In this document: positions 44,460 through 55,038 of the stretch, piece after piece
Numbering within the stretch: position 1 is the stretch's first letter
How the letters are laid out: each line of letters opens with the position of its first letter
Source: Ilex aquifolium
Taxonomy: Eukaryota > Streptophyta > Magnoliopsida > Aquifoliales > Aquifoliaceae
DNA length: 64,000 bases
Direction of reading: 5' to 3'
Assembly (NCBI GenBank): GCA_951799425.1
Contig: OX637393.1
Location: 15,512,244 to 15,576,243, forward strand
Program-made: the position numbers and the translations under genes
The notes under the pieces: model-generated
What the model saw: only the letters and a program-made list of their open reading frames with translations
Database searches by the model: none
Told to the model about the DNA's origin: nothing

Positions 44460-45000
44460 TCTATCGAATACCCCTTTGGTCATCTTCCCTTGGATCGAAA
44501 ATCTCAATTTGAAGGGTTTCTTTTGGGGCTTTTTCTTTCATCGAAGTTGTATAACATTCTTTGGTAGTCAGTTGGTCACCCTTGATTTGACCTATGCCTC
44601 CTAGGTTAGGGAAGCGCATCATCAAATGATAAGTTGAGGGAACAACTCGAAGTGCGTTAATGGATAGTCGCCCCATGATGAAATTATAAGACGAGGGTGA
44701 GTCAATGATCAAAAAAATTGACCATGGTAGTGGATTTTTTGGGTGGTTCGCCAGCAGTGACTGGGAGAATGATAGAACCCAAAGGGAAGGCTCTTTCTCC
44801 TAAAAAAAAACCAATTAGGGGGAATTGGCTGCTATTAATTTCTCCATTCCAATACTGAGCTACTTAAATGCATTCAGATAGAGAATGTCAGTCGAGCTTC
44901 CACTGTCAGCCAGGACCCTACGAACTTTAAAGTTAGAGATAGTCAAAGATATCACCAGGGGATCATCATGAGGGACCTAGATTCCCACCAAATTTTGGTC
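44460..45000 (-). pseudogene. Protease region of element A
   Basis: [18 protein letters not shown] on - (about 44925-44870) carries the Asp-Ser-Gly active-site box intact. A following stop replaces a Gln-like position. Ser-Tyr-Asn-Phe-Ile-Met-Gly-Arg at about 44690-44660 is the second conserved protease block of Tat elements. Confidence 0.75.
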
Positions 45001-46648
45001 GGAGAATAAGATTGACTCTTCGGTTCTTGGATTTTTCGTAGGTCGGTCTTCCGTCTGGATGTCGTAGACCTCTTTTGTTGTTCTAATCTTGTGGACATAA
45101 TTTTTCTGAGCTGAGGAGGATTCATCACCACCAACAAATCCCCCTGCAATGACCCTAATCTCACCAATGGGGTCTTGGTGACCTCGGTTCCTATCTTCTA
45201 GATGTCTCTCCTCTCCCACCTTCTGTTTATCTTTACGATTGTTTGAGATGAAGCTCGACAACCTTCCTCGTTGAATTAAGGATTCAATCTATTCTTTCAA
45301 ATCTCTACATTCCTCGGTGTGGTGGCCATGGTCACGATGGAAACGAAAATATTTCTCTTGAGACCTCTTCTCAAGGGGTGGCCTCATCTTTCCTGGCCAC
45401 TTAAGGATTTGATCATTCTCCACAGAGAGGAGTACTTGTTCCAATGGGACATTAAGAGGTTTGAATTTCTCAAAACGGGCAGTTGGGTTTTTGTCTTTTA
45501 GCTAGGTTTTTGTGGTTCTCTTCTTTTTGGGATCTGGTTGGGAAACTATTTTAGAGGAGTTAGCCTTCCTTTCTTCAAGTTGGCTGACAGAGAAGGATTC
45601 TTGTCTGGCACTAATGGTATCTTCGGCATTCATCTGCTTTTGGGCTTTATGGAGGAGGTCAGCCATGGTCTTTGTAGGTGTCTTGGCTAGGGAGTATACA
45701 AAGGTGGGGGTCTAGACTCCTGCTAGGAAGGCAGTTAGGGAGACTCAGTCGTTAAGGTCCTCTACTTGAAGGGCTTCATTGATGAACCTAGTGACATAAT
45801 TTCTAAGGAACTCTTCATTCTGCTGCTTAATGTTCAATACGTAGGTGGCTAATTTCCTATGTTTTTATCCCCCAGCAAAATGAGACACAAAAGATTGGCT
45901 TAATTGGAAGAAGGTGTCGATAGAACCTGGTGGTTGCTTGCTAAACAACATTCGAGCATTCCTAGTTAGTGTAGTTGGGAATGCTTTGCACATGATCTCG
46001 TCATGGAAGACATGCAACGTCATTAAGTCTCTGAATTTTTGGATGTGATCAAGTGGGTATTTGCCTCCTTCAAAACTTTCCATCTAGGGCATTCAAAAAC
46101 CAGGGAGCAGTGGACAAATCACTACAACAGGAAAGAAGGGTGTTTCCTCCCTTTGGGTGGCTGGAATAGTTTTGTTGTCGATGGCGTACTTCAGGTCTCC
46201 TAATTAAGCTCAGAAGTCTTTCATTTGGTCTCCCCAACCGAGAGTTATTAGCTACTTCTTCTTGCTCCCGTACTCGTTGACTAGGATTGTTTGGCTCTGG
46301 TAAGGTGTCCTCATTCTGCTGAGGATAGGATGGATCACCGTTGGTGCTATTTCTCGCTGGATTGGCTGGTTTGGGAGGATCTTGAAGGTTAGGAAAGGCT
46401 GGAAGTAGCGGAGCAGGTGGCTGCTACTTCTGTATGATCATCTTAAGGGCTTCAAAAATTTCTTTTACTAGTTGGCTTAAAGCGACAACCTCACCTTATA
46501 TTCGTTCAATAGAAGCCCAGTCATCGGGATGGTTTATCGGTTATGGAATTTTTGCCAGTTGGGAGATTTTTGTTGGGGCCTGGTGGAGGGTCATGGCTAA
46601 TGGCTTAAAGAGGGTTGTAAATCAGTGTTTCTAAAAGATTGGGAAGCA
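45001..46648 (-). pseudogene. Gag of element A
   Basis: The capsid part near 46083-45865 reads Phe-Glu-Gly-Gly-Lys-Tyr-Pro-Leu-Asp-His, Met-Cys-Lys-Ala-Phe-Pro-Thr-Thr-Leu and Ser-His-Phe-Ala-Gly-Gly. The zinc-knuckle region near 45340-45300 reads FHRDHGHHTEEC, with the first Cys replaced. The N-terminal part (about 46100-46640) is Pro/Gln-rich and broken by stops. Confidence 0.72.
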
Positions 46649-46675
46649 GTCGTTCCTATAGACAACGCCAAAATA
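46649..46675 (-). promoter_or_regulatory. Primer-binding region of element A
   Basis: On - TTTTGGCGTTGTCTATAGGA directly follows the LTR end. It resembles the TGGCGCCGTCTGTGGGAA-like region shared by plant Tat elements. Confidence 0.6.
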
Positions 46676-46973
46676 TGTAGCAATCAGTAAATGAGGTAAA
46701 AAATGTGGGCGCTGAGTTCAAATATCAAACTCCAAGTAATAGTGGTGAAGTGACTCCGGTCCTATCAAAAGAAATTAAAAGTAGGGAATTGGTGTGGTCC
46801 CAGCCGAACTACCTCCGATGCCAAAGTCAGTTTAGCAGAATAAAGTATTTATCAAGTCTAGAGATAAAGAAAGAGAGAGAGTATTCTCTAACGCAATATT
46901 TCCTTAGTCTCACCTTTATTTATGAGGACTTTTATAGTGTGTGTTGCTTGTGTTTTTAACTTTAAGGGATAAT
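46676..46973 (-). repeat. Partial 5' LTR of element A
   Basis: The LTR end (TGTAGCAATCAG on +) is placed by the adjoining primer-binding region. The LTR is cut at 46973 by the 3' LTR of element D, so its remaining part must lie beyond the window. Confidence 0.6.
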
Positions 46974-48710
46974 TGCTTGATTGCAGTTCACCCTAATCTC
47001 CGAACATGATCTCGGTTATGTGTATATGACTCATACGAGTAGGTGAGTGTCACTCTCCCTCGGGTTCAATACAAGAAATGGAGAAAATCATGTGTGTGAA
47101 CAAGAACGTGTGTGTGTGCAAAAGTGCTCCCCAAGCGAAGAAAGACTTGCAATGTCGTGTTTCACTTGGAATGGGTATTTCAAGGTCGTCTCCTCATGGA
47201 AGGTAGGTCAAATTGTTGTGAAGGGTGATTTGTAAAGAAATGAAAATGGAAAAATCTTTTGAATTGTGTTTTGGTGAGTTTTGTTTTTGTAAAAATGCAA
47301 GAAAGCAAGGTTGGCTAATCCAAAGAGGTCATTCCAATGGGAATGCCAAATCAACTCAATTCATTCAACCAATGGTGTCTCAGTGTTTGATTGATTCGTA
47401 GGAAGTGAGGGACTAATGTGGAGGTGTAGGCACAAGCATACCCCGTGACAAGTTTACGGTGTATCAAGAGCTCACAACCACGTCTACACTCAACCTAGTC
47501 AAACCAAACACTTTACACTACGAGGAAGAATGGAAGAGAGTTAATTTCACATACCCAAGAAGAAATTCCCCTTGGATTAGCCAACTAAAATTCTAGCTAC
47601 TCATAGTCAAAATAAGAACAAGTATAATGTAGCGAGACATAATAATGAAATAAAGCATAAGACTTGTATTGATGCAAGGAAAAGTTTAGACTACAAGAAC
47701 AATTTCATTCATACCCAAAATATCAAGATTCAAGATCAAATACCTAAATGAAGAAATGTAAAATGCTAGAACACTTAGCAAAGCTTGATTACAACTTAAA
47801 TAAAAGAGCTTAGATTGAAAGAGGGAAGGATTACAAGTAATTAAAAGCTTACTACAATGAAAATGGTGAAGGAAATTCAAAAACCCAACTTTCTCTCTTA
47901 CAACTTCATCTTCTTCCTAGGACTTTCTATCTCTAAAAGCTTGTATAAAAACTGAATAATAATCAATAGGTTAGTCCAAATTCATCCATACCCCTTCCAT
48001 GGTCTGTGCGAACTGACTTCCAATGAGTGGGAAGGGATTAAACACTTCAACAAGCAAGGACAAGTCAAGCATGCACCTCCCATGCTTCACCAACTACCCT
48101 CTTTCTCTCTCTCATACCTCTCCCATGCTTTCTCTTCCAAAATTAGACTTTAGGGTATAAGAGACCATAATGGTGTGTCAAAGATGTCAGGGCATGTGTG
48201 GGATGACAAGAGGTGGGCCCCCGAAGTAGGTGGAGTCGTGTTTGCATGCTTCCGGCATTTCTGGGCAAAACCTACCGGTAGAACGTCAAAAATCTACCAG
48301 TAGGTTTTTTCCAGTAAGCAAAATCTACCGGTAGGTTTTTGGCAGGGGCTGCGGCAGAAGAATTTCAGTGCATTTTTCCTACCGGTAGGTTTTGGAACTT
48401 CTACCGGTAGGTTTTTGCTGAGTTCTACCAGTAGGTTTTGATGAACTTCTACTGGTAGGTTTTCTCCTGTTTTGAAATTTTATTGGTCTCTTGTTGTCCC
48501 GAGCCATCCATTAAGCCTTCCCTTCTTCTCCATTACCTTTAAACACTTGATGGAAGGCATAATACACGACCTTACCTTCTCTTTACCTACAATCACACGA
48601 ATCTCCATTAAATGTGAGTTTAAAATCATTTCCCCCAATTTTCACCACAAAACCAAGCATAAATTGGTGCAAATGAGATACATGATATGCAATATTCTAT
48701 GCTTATCACA
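46974..48710 (-). repeat. 3' LTR of element D
   Basis: Starts TGCTTGATTGC on + and ends in CTTATCACA before a run of C (48711-48717), the complement of the polypurine tract. Matches 62662-64000 over their common length, with some indels. It includes the cluster of CTACCGGTAG palindromes. Confidence 0.87.
48272..48458. repeat. Cluster of CTACCGGTAG palindromes (left LTR)
   Basis: Seven sites: four exact copies of the 10-base palindrome CTACCGGTAG and three one-base variants (CTACCAGTAG twice, CTACTGGTAG once), most followed by GTTTT. Confidence 0.9.
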
Positions 48711-49025
48711 CCCCCCCAACTTGAGTTTTGCTAGTCCCTAGAAAACTTTATTTCCAACCCACAATGCATAAAAATAAATAATCCATTCATGTAAGACAAT
48801 TCACTAAGCAACAAAATACTCAAATCGTAATGCAATTAAGTAAATGAACTTGGGAAAAATGGAACAAGTCAAATGTGGTTCTTTCATTAATTACTCCAAA
48901 AATTTTAGTACAAAGATTTGAAATCAAAAACAAGACGGCCTATAATCCTAGAGACTCTTCTACTAGGCCGACCACCCTAAATCCTATGTGCAACTACCGA
49001 AAGCAATAACAACAAAATGATCTTC
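48711..49025 (-). other. 3' UTR and polypurine tract of D
   Basis: On - AACTCAAGTTGGGGGGG precedes the 3' LTR and serves as polypurine tract; the rest is non-coding. Confidence 0.6.
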
Positions 49026-50258
49026 CTACTCCTCATCATCATCTCCCGACCCCTCATCATCGTCCTCCTCGTAGTCATCACCCTCCTCATCTCCAGTCTC
49101 CTCCTCATCGGACTCCTCCACCTCTACAATAGTAGAACCCATGGGGGTAGAGGTGGATGGTCCGACAGTAGATGGTGGAGGCATATCGAGGATAGACTCT
49201 CTAGTGAAGGTATGCTCATACATCCAGGTCATCATCAGTGTGAGCCGCAGCATGGTCCCAACGAGGTCATCCAACCTCCCCTCTAATGCGTCTAGGCGCT
49301 GAGAAACTGTGCGAGGTGGGGCAATGATGGATGGCCCGACAACAGATGGTCCGGCTGTGGATGGCTCGACTCTAGGTGCACTCGCCCTCTCTTCTCTTAG
49401 GGCTTCCCCTCCGCTCATCGCTGACCTCTTCATAGTACTCAACTTGCCGACTGCTCCAAACTCTGGAGGGAGGGTTACATCTGTGGGGGTGCCCTTAACC
49501 TTGTAGTGGAGGCATATCCTCGTAAAAGGTAGGCAAACAGGAGATTCGCCTTTGGCTTGCTAGCCCGGGCGTACTCCTTCATGACCTCCCATATCATAAG
49601 GGCAATGTCCATCATCTTCCCTATCATGAAGGCGTGAAGGAGCGATAAATTCTCTTCCCTCGGGGTCTTCTCCGCCCCCCAGAGGTATCAAGTTGTAATG
49701 CAACACCTTATTCATCATCACGTATGCATGTTTGAGTGCCCCGACTTGGATTTTTCCTTTGAATTATGCTGGGTCCTCATACATCAATTGAACGTACTCA
49801 GGGAGTGATTTCCTCCCTTGGATGTTGTGTGGGTAGACCGGGGTATTGAGAGGAGGTCTCTTATACTTCATAAGGTCCACAATCAATCCTGAGGTAATCT
49901 CCATGGCCTTACCCCTCACATTCGACTTAAGCAAATACACATCCTCGTCCACCACCTTCAACCATTGGTAGAAATTCCTACGCATAGGAAGGACGTACCC
50001 ATTTACGGGCTCAAACCAAATATCAATGTCATGTCCTTCAATCACCCGGACCACTTCGTCATTTGGCCCGAGGGTGGGCTTGTCCACATGACGCTCGCAC
50101 GTCATACGCTTCTCCTCAATGCTCTTCGTGCAAGCATCATTCTTTTGTTTCGTTCTTATCCCCCCACTCCCACCACTGGGCCCCGTCACCCTCCTCTTAC
50201 GAGATCCCATTCCCGCAGGTGATGGAGGACTTGGCCCCGTTTGCTTGGTTCGGGCCAT
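49026..50258 (-). pseudogene. Athila third ORF (putative plant transposon protein; env-position ORF)
   Basis: From an ATG near 50258 on -, a Ser/Pro/Arg-rich start (ARTKQTGPSPPSPAG) leads to a globular part with Asn-Phe-Tyr-Gln-Trp-Leu and Tyr-Val-Gln-Leu-Met-Tyr. After a TAA at 49764-49766 it continues with Asn-Lys-Val-Leu-His-Tyr-Asn-Leu-Ile-Pro. A shift in the G-run at about 49675-49680 restores Glu-Glu-Asn-Leu-Ser-Leu-Leu-His-Ala and Gly-Lys-Met-Met-Asp. The C-terminus is strongly acidic (Asp/Glu runs). This is the putative plant transposon family found downstream of pol in Athila; its role is unknown. This copy is broken. Confidence 0.65.
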
Positions 50259-52807
50259 GAAGAGCAAAAACGCCCCTAGGCCAACCAATGTCAAAACCCA
50301 ACACCAAAATTCATCAACTAAGTCAAATGAGACACTAGAATACCCTCCCAATCGATCCATGACGCTAGATTCCAAGCCCTTGGTGAGAAATTTGGTTTTT
50401 TTTTTATGGATTTGGGGGATTTTGTGAAAAAATGATGGTTTTGTGAGAGAATTTGGATGAAAATGCAAATAATCATGGTGAAATTCAACCTTAGGAAGTT
50501 TAATCGGGGGATTTGATAAGTGGGTAGGGTTTCTTTAAGAATTGGAGAGGTTTTGAGGGAGAGGAGAGGGTTTCTAAGGTGGAGAGGAGTTGAGAAAATG
50601 GAGGGTTTGCCGAAAAATCTGAACTTAAACCCTCGTTTTTTTTTAATTCTGGGCAAAAGCTATAGGTAGAACGATCAAAACCTACCGGTAGGTTTTGTGC
50701 ACTGGAAAATTCCTACCAGTGAGTTTATGCAAACTTCTACCGGTAGGTTTTAGTCTTTTTCAAAAGTTTCCCTGTGCTCTGGTTTTCACCTCCACTCCAA
50801 ATTTATTCAACTCCTGCACCTTCTAATGACCTATTTACAACCACAACTCTACCAAAACACTGAACGATGTTTGTGAACCACGAATGAGTGACCATGCCCA
50901 ACTTCATTTACGAAATTGAAATACGATTTTGAGTTTTTTGATTCTTTCAAAATACATGACATGGAATTCTAAATTCAACAAACAAAATGAACACCCAACA
51001 TGTAAAGCACAAATTGAAATACAAAAGGCATTCATATTTCTTCCTAATATCTAAAGTTTGAGCAATATTTCCCTATCCTACAAGCACAGGGCTACTTGAT
51101 AGAATTTCTCAAACACCCGAACTAAGCACACATGATCTTCATCATGACTTGAAATGCTATTCTAGATTATACACCTACACATTCGTTTTCAAACTCGTGA
51201 GTTTGTGAAATGCATTTACCCAATGGAATTCACATTCACCTAGCTATCCAAATTCAGCTTCGATGTAAAACTCACCAAGGGTTTCTCTCAAAATTCAATA
51301 ACTCTATGATTATCCTGACATGCTCTCCATGTGTATATGTGAGATGGAATCTTGTGCACAAACTAAAATATACTCACATATAATCCAAAAATTGATGTGC
51401 ATGCATAATAAATGAAACGATCTTGGCATAATCTCATGAATGGAATGTTAGGGCATTAGATAGTAAAACCAACTTTTCTCTTTTTCATTAAACGTATGCT
51501 TCCACCATGCTTTCTCTAGATCATTTAGGGCTTTCAAATGTTGTAATGAGGCCTTGGGGTGATACTAGGGCTGAGTGAAATGAAGGGTCGAGAGAGACAA
51601 AAATGGTTATTCCCAGGGCATTGACCTTTATTAGCAAAATTTCCTTTTTGCGAAATTTCAGCTTTACATCTTCACTTCACTTTTTGTTTCTTTTTTTTTC
51701 TTTTTCAACCCATTTTTCTCCTTTTTCTCCTTTTTCTTGGGCTTTCTTTCTCATTTTCATTCAAAATTTGAATTCGACACCATTTATCCCTATTTTGGGT
51801 TTCCTCACCACATTTTCTTTCCTTTATGATCAATCACAGTCAGTCTCGGAACAACCAAGGTGTGGTAATAATTTTTTTCATTTTGCACTGGCTTGGTCGA
51901 TTGTGTGGCATGGAAACAAATTTGCAAATAAGGCTTAATCACGGCATAAATTTTTCCAAGAAAAAGGCTAAGGCTCAAAGTATTTCAAAGATGGCCTAAG
52001 ATCATTTCTAGATAAGCATAGGAAGACATATCGGCATTTCAAGACAAAGTCAATCAACTATCCACATGCACTCTAACCAAAACAAGCATAATGAGATTAT
52101 TGAACAGATTTTGAATTTAAAAAATTGTTCCTTTGAGTAAATGTAAGTTCCCTCCAACAAAGTTTGACACTAAAGCTCACACAGGTACTTATTTCATCTC
52201 TACTATACATGTCAAGCTCTAAAATGTGAATCTACTCTGTAAATTGCAAAAATTACACATTCATGGTGCACTATGGTTGAGTTCAAAAGAAAACACATAT
52301 GTGATATTCAAGCATACGATAACTTCTATGATGTGCTCATATATTCAAAGTTCAAAGCAAAGATCTAACTATCACTAAACTCATATCACTTTGAATAGGG
52401 GAATATAGTTCAACATTCAGATATTTTTGACAAAAATTTTGAAATTTTTTTTAAAAGATATTTTACAACTATTCTAAAAAAAATAAATTAGGTCGAATAT
52501 GTGATTGGTGAATTTCACCACAAAATGGTATTATCAACAAAAAATTGGTGTATCATACAAATGGTACATCTTACCCCTCAACTTGAACTATGCATTGCCC
52601 TCAATGCGACAAAAAGATATAAAATGCAATGATGGACTTAAAAAGATAAGTAAGGTTAGAGAACACCTCACAATGAGCTTTGACAACAATACCATTATCT
52701 GCACAATTGAAAAGAGAACACTATGCACAGACTAAAGTAAGTAAACAAATTACTTTGCAAAGTTAAGCATAAAAGAAAGCAGTTGTACACTAAATCTACT
52801 TGGACAG
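50259..52807 (-). other. Untranslated region of D between integrase and the third ORF
   Basis: AT-rich and non-coding. It contains a second CTACCGGTAG group (50660-50746), C/T-rich runs (51680-51740) and, at about 52566-52606, a purine-rich tract on - right after pol that resembles the 3' polypurine tract. Confidence 0.5.
50660..50746. repeat. CTACCGGTAG palindrome group (internal)
   Basis: Two exact palindromes and two variants. The start of the group (GGGCAAAAGC then GTAGAACG and TCAAAACC) matches the start of the LTR cluster, so it is an internal duplicate of part of the LTR. Confidence 0.85.
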
Positions 52808-53700
52808 TTATTCCTCAACAAGGTTTGGGTATATCAGATCTACCAACTCTTCCTCCACAATTTGAACCTCAAAACCCTTGAAGAATGGTTTAAGTATTTT
52901 TCCATTGACCTTGAATATTTTACCATCTTCGGGGTTTGTTATTTCCACAGCTCCATTAGGGTAGGCCACCTTGACAAGATACGGGTCATCCCAACGTGAT
53001 CGGAATTTCCCTTGGAAAATGGAGAGTCGAGAATTATACAAGAGCACTTTTTGTTCGGGCTCCAATGTCTTTCTCAAAATAGATTTGTCATGAAAAATCT
53101 TTGCCCTTTCTTTGTGAATTTTTGAGCTCTCGTATGCATCTCTACGGATTTCTTCCAACTCATTCAATTCCAACTTCCTATTTTCTCCGGCCATTCTCAA
53201 ATTGAAGTTCAAGGTTTTAATGGCCCAATATGCCTTATGCCCCATCTCTACCGACAAGTGACAAGCCTTGCCATAGACTAGCCCATAGGGAGATATACCT
53301 AGGATGGTCTTGTAAGCGATGCGGTAAGCCCACAAAGCATCTGTTAACCTAAGTGACCAATCCTTTCGACTTGGGTTCATCGTTTTCTCTAGCATGTTCT
53401 TGATCTCCCTATTGGTCAACTCAGCTTGACCATTAGTCTGTGGGTGATAAGCGGTGGACACCTTCTGTGTTACACCATATTTATGTATTAAAGTAGCAAA
53501 TGGTCTATTGCAAAAATGAGACCCGCCATCACTTATCATTGCACGAGGTATCCCAAACCTTGAAAAAATATTTTCCTTTAAAAACTTGACCACAACTCGA
53601 TGGTGATTGGTCTTGATTAGGATTGTCTTTACCCACTTGGATACGTAGTCCACTGCCAATAGGATATACAGATAGTTGAAGGACATAGGCGCCAAAAACT
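52808..53700 (-). pseudogene. Integrase core and C-terminus of element D
   Basis: One long open frame on - shows Asp in [11 protein letters not shown], Asp in ISDGGSHF and Glu in [12 protein letters not shown], then Trp-Ala-Tyr-Arg and the C-terminal [18 protein letters not shown]. The triad and the tail are intact, but the N-terminal zinc-binding part is missing: homology ends at about 53690, where element E begins. The frame is otherwise unbroken for about 295 codons, the best-preserved coding piece of D. Confidence 0.85.
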
Positions 53701-55038
53701 TGTTGTCCGAATTTGGTATTGACAATTTACATGCAAGTATACACGATCAACAAGTAATAAAGTGATAAGTAGAGTATCGTTCTCACGGAGAATTATTGCT
53801 AATAACTTTCAAGTACTAACTTTATATCAATTCGATTTTATTTAAATAATAAGAATTAATACTATGAATTTACTAATTTAGACTAAACTTAAATTTAATA
53901 ATCAACGATTGAATTTAACGGATAGAAGAAGTTAAGATTACAACTTCCCCTAATGCTTCGTATAAATCTTTTCACTCTCTTTCCAGTTAATTGATCAAAA
54001 TAAGTTGTTAACTGAGACTTCAAAATTATTTATCAAACCTCTTCTGATAGTAAAATAAAAATATCTCTCCCAATTAAATTACTATATTCCTATGCAAAAT
54101 AAGTTGGAAAAGATTCATTAAGTTCAAACTCTCATAAAAGTTACACACGGCATATAGGTATATTCTTATCCTATACACAAACCTAGCAATTCAATCCTTA
54201 GAAGAATTAACCATACGCATGTCATCATATTCAGATCTAAACCTAGAATTCATCTTCCAATTTCATCTAAGTTATCAAATTAATTGTTGGTCACACAATC
54301 ATATATTAAGCATAAAATATGACAAACAACTCATGTATGATCAATAGAACTAGACGCGATAGTAGATCAATTTAACTAGAGATTAGGTTCCGTTGCAATC
54401 TTAATAAAGATTTAGTTCATAATATAATTGAAAAACATCCTTCTCAAATTAAACAACATCTCAAAAAATCAAGAAGTAAAAGTAAGAGAAAAGAATGAAA
54501 ACTTAGTTGCAATCTTCAATTCTTCTCTAGCCTTCAAGTCCGATTTTCTTCGTGTCGGTTCCTTCGATTCTTGCCTTCAATTTTCTATCAATCCTTGGTC
54601 TTTTTTCTTATATTTTCAGCCCCCAAAAACAGTATTTTTATATCCCCCTCAAACCCTAGCACATAAGAGGCATTAGAGTCCAATTTCGGGTCAAAAACAA
54701 GTCCTAATTCGCGTCCAACTTCCATCACAAGCGCAGCTGCGCTGGGACAGCTCTTAATGGGCAGTAAGTGGGCGCTGGGGTGCTGAAACAGCGCTGGAAC
54801 AGCGCTGGCCCTTTTTTTCTTTCAGCTCCCTTTGCTGTTTTGCCTTCAAAAATCCAACTTTTAGGCTCCAAATTGACCTTGTTTCCTTCCAAATGATCTT
54901 ATTTGCTTCCAAATGATGATTCCTATCAAATAACATCAAAACACACAAAACAAATAAAAAAGAACATAAAATAATTAAAAACTTGCAAATTCCTCAAGCC
55001 GAAAGTACTCAATTCGTAGGTATAAAACCCACTCATCA
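53701..55038 (-). repeat. 3' LTR of element E
   Basis: Ends (on +) TGTTGTCCGAATTTGG and AAACCCACTCATCA. It holds a GC-rich patch of repeated GCGCTG (54731-54810) in an otherwise AT-rich LTR. Confidence 0.92.

Larger units (their letters stand above)
27471..46973 (-). mobile_element. Ty3/gypsy Tat element A, split by element B
   Basis: Read on -, a partial 5' LTR (46973-46676), primer-binding region, gag, protease, RT and RNase H run down to 43011. They resume at 30039 with the rest of RNase H, then integrase and a 3' untranslated region down to 27471. The coding order continues across the gap, and the gap is exactly element B with its target duplication, so this is one element. Its 3' LTR is not recognised, and the right end of the LTR is cut by element D. 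Confidence 0.82.

Noticed and set aside
48272..48458. CRISPR-like regular repeats
   Set aside because: The repeats are 10-base palindromes in a plant LTR, not 25-40-base repeats with unique spacers, and there are no cas genes.
51603..51938. 111-codon Phe/Ser-rich frame on +
   Set aside because: It is a translation of a T/C-rich run in the untranslated region of element D.
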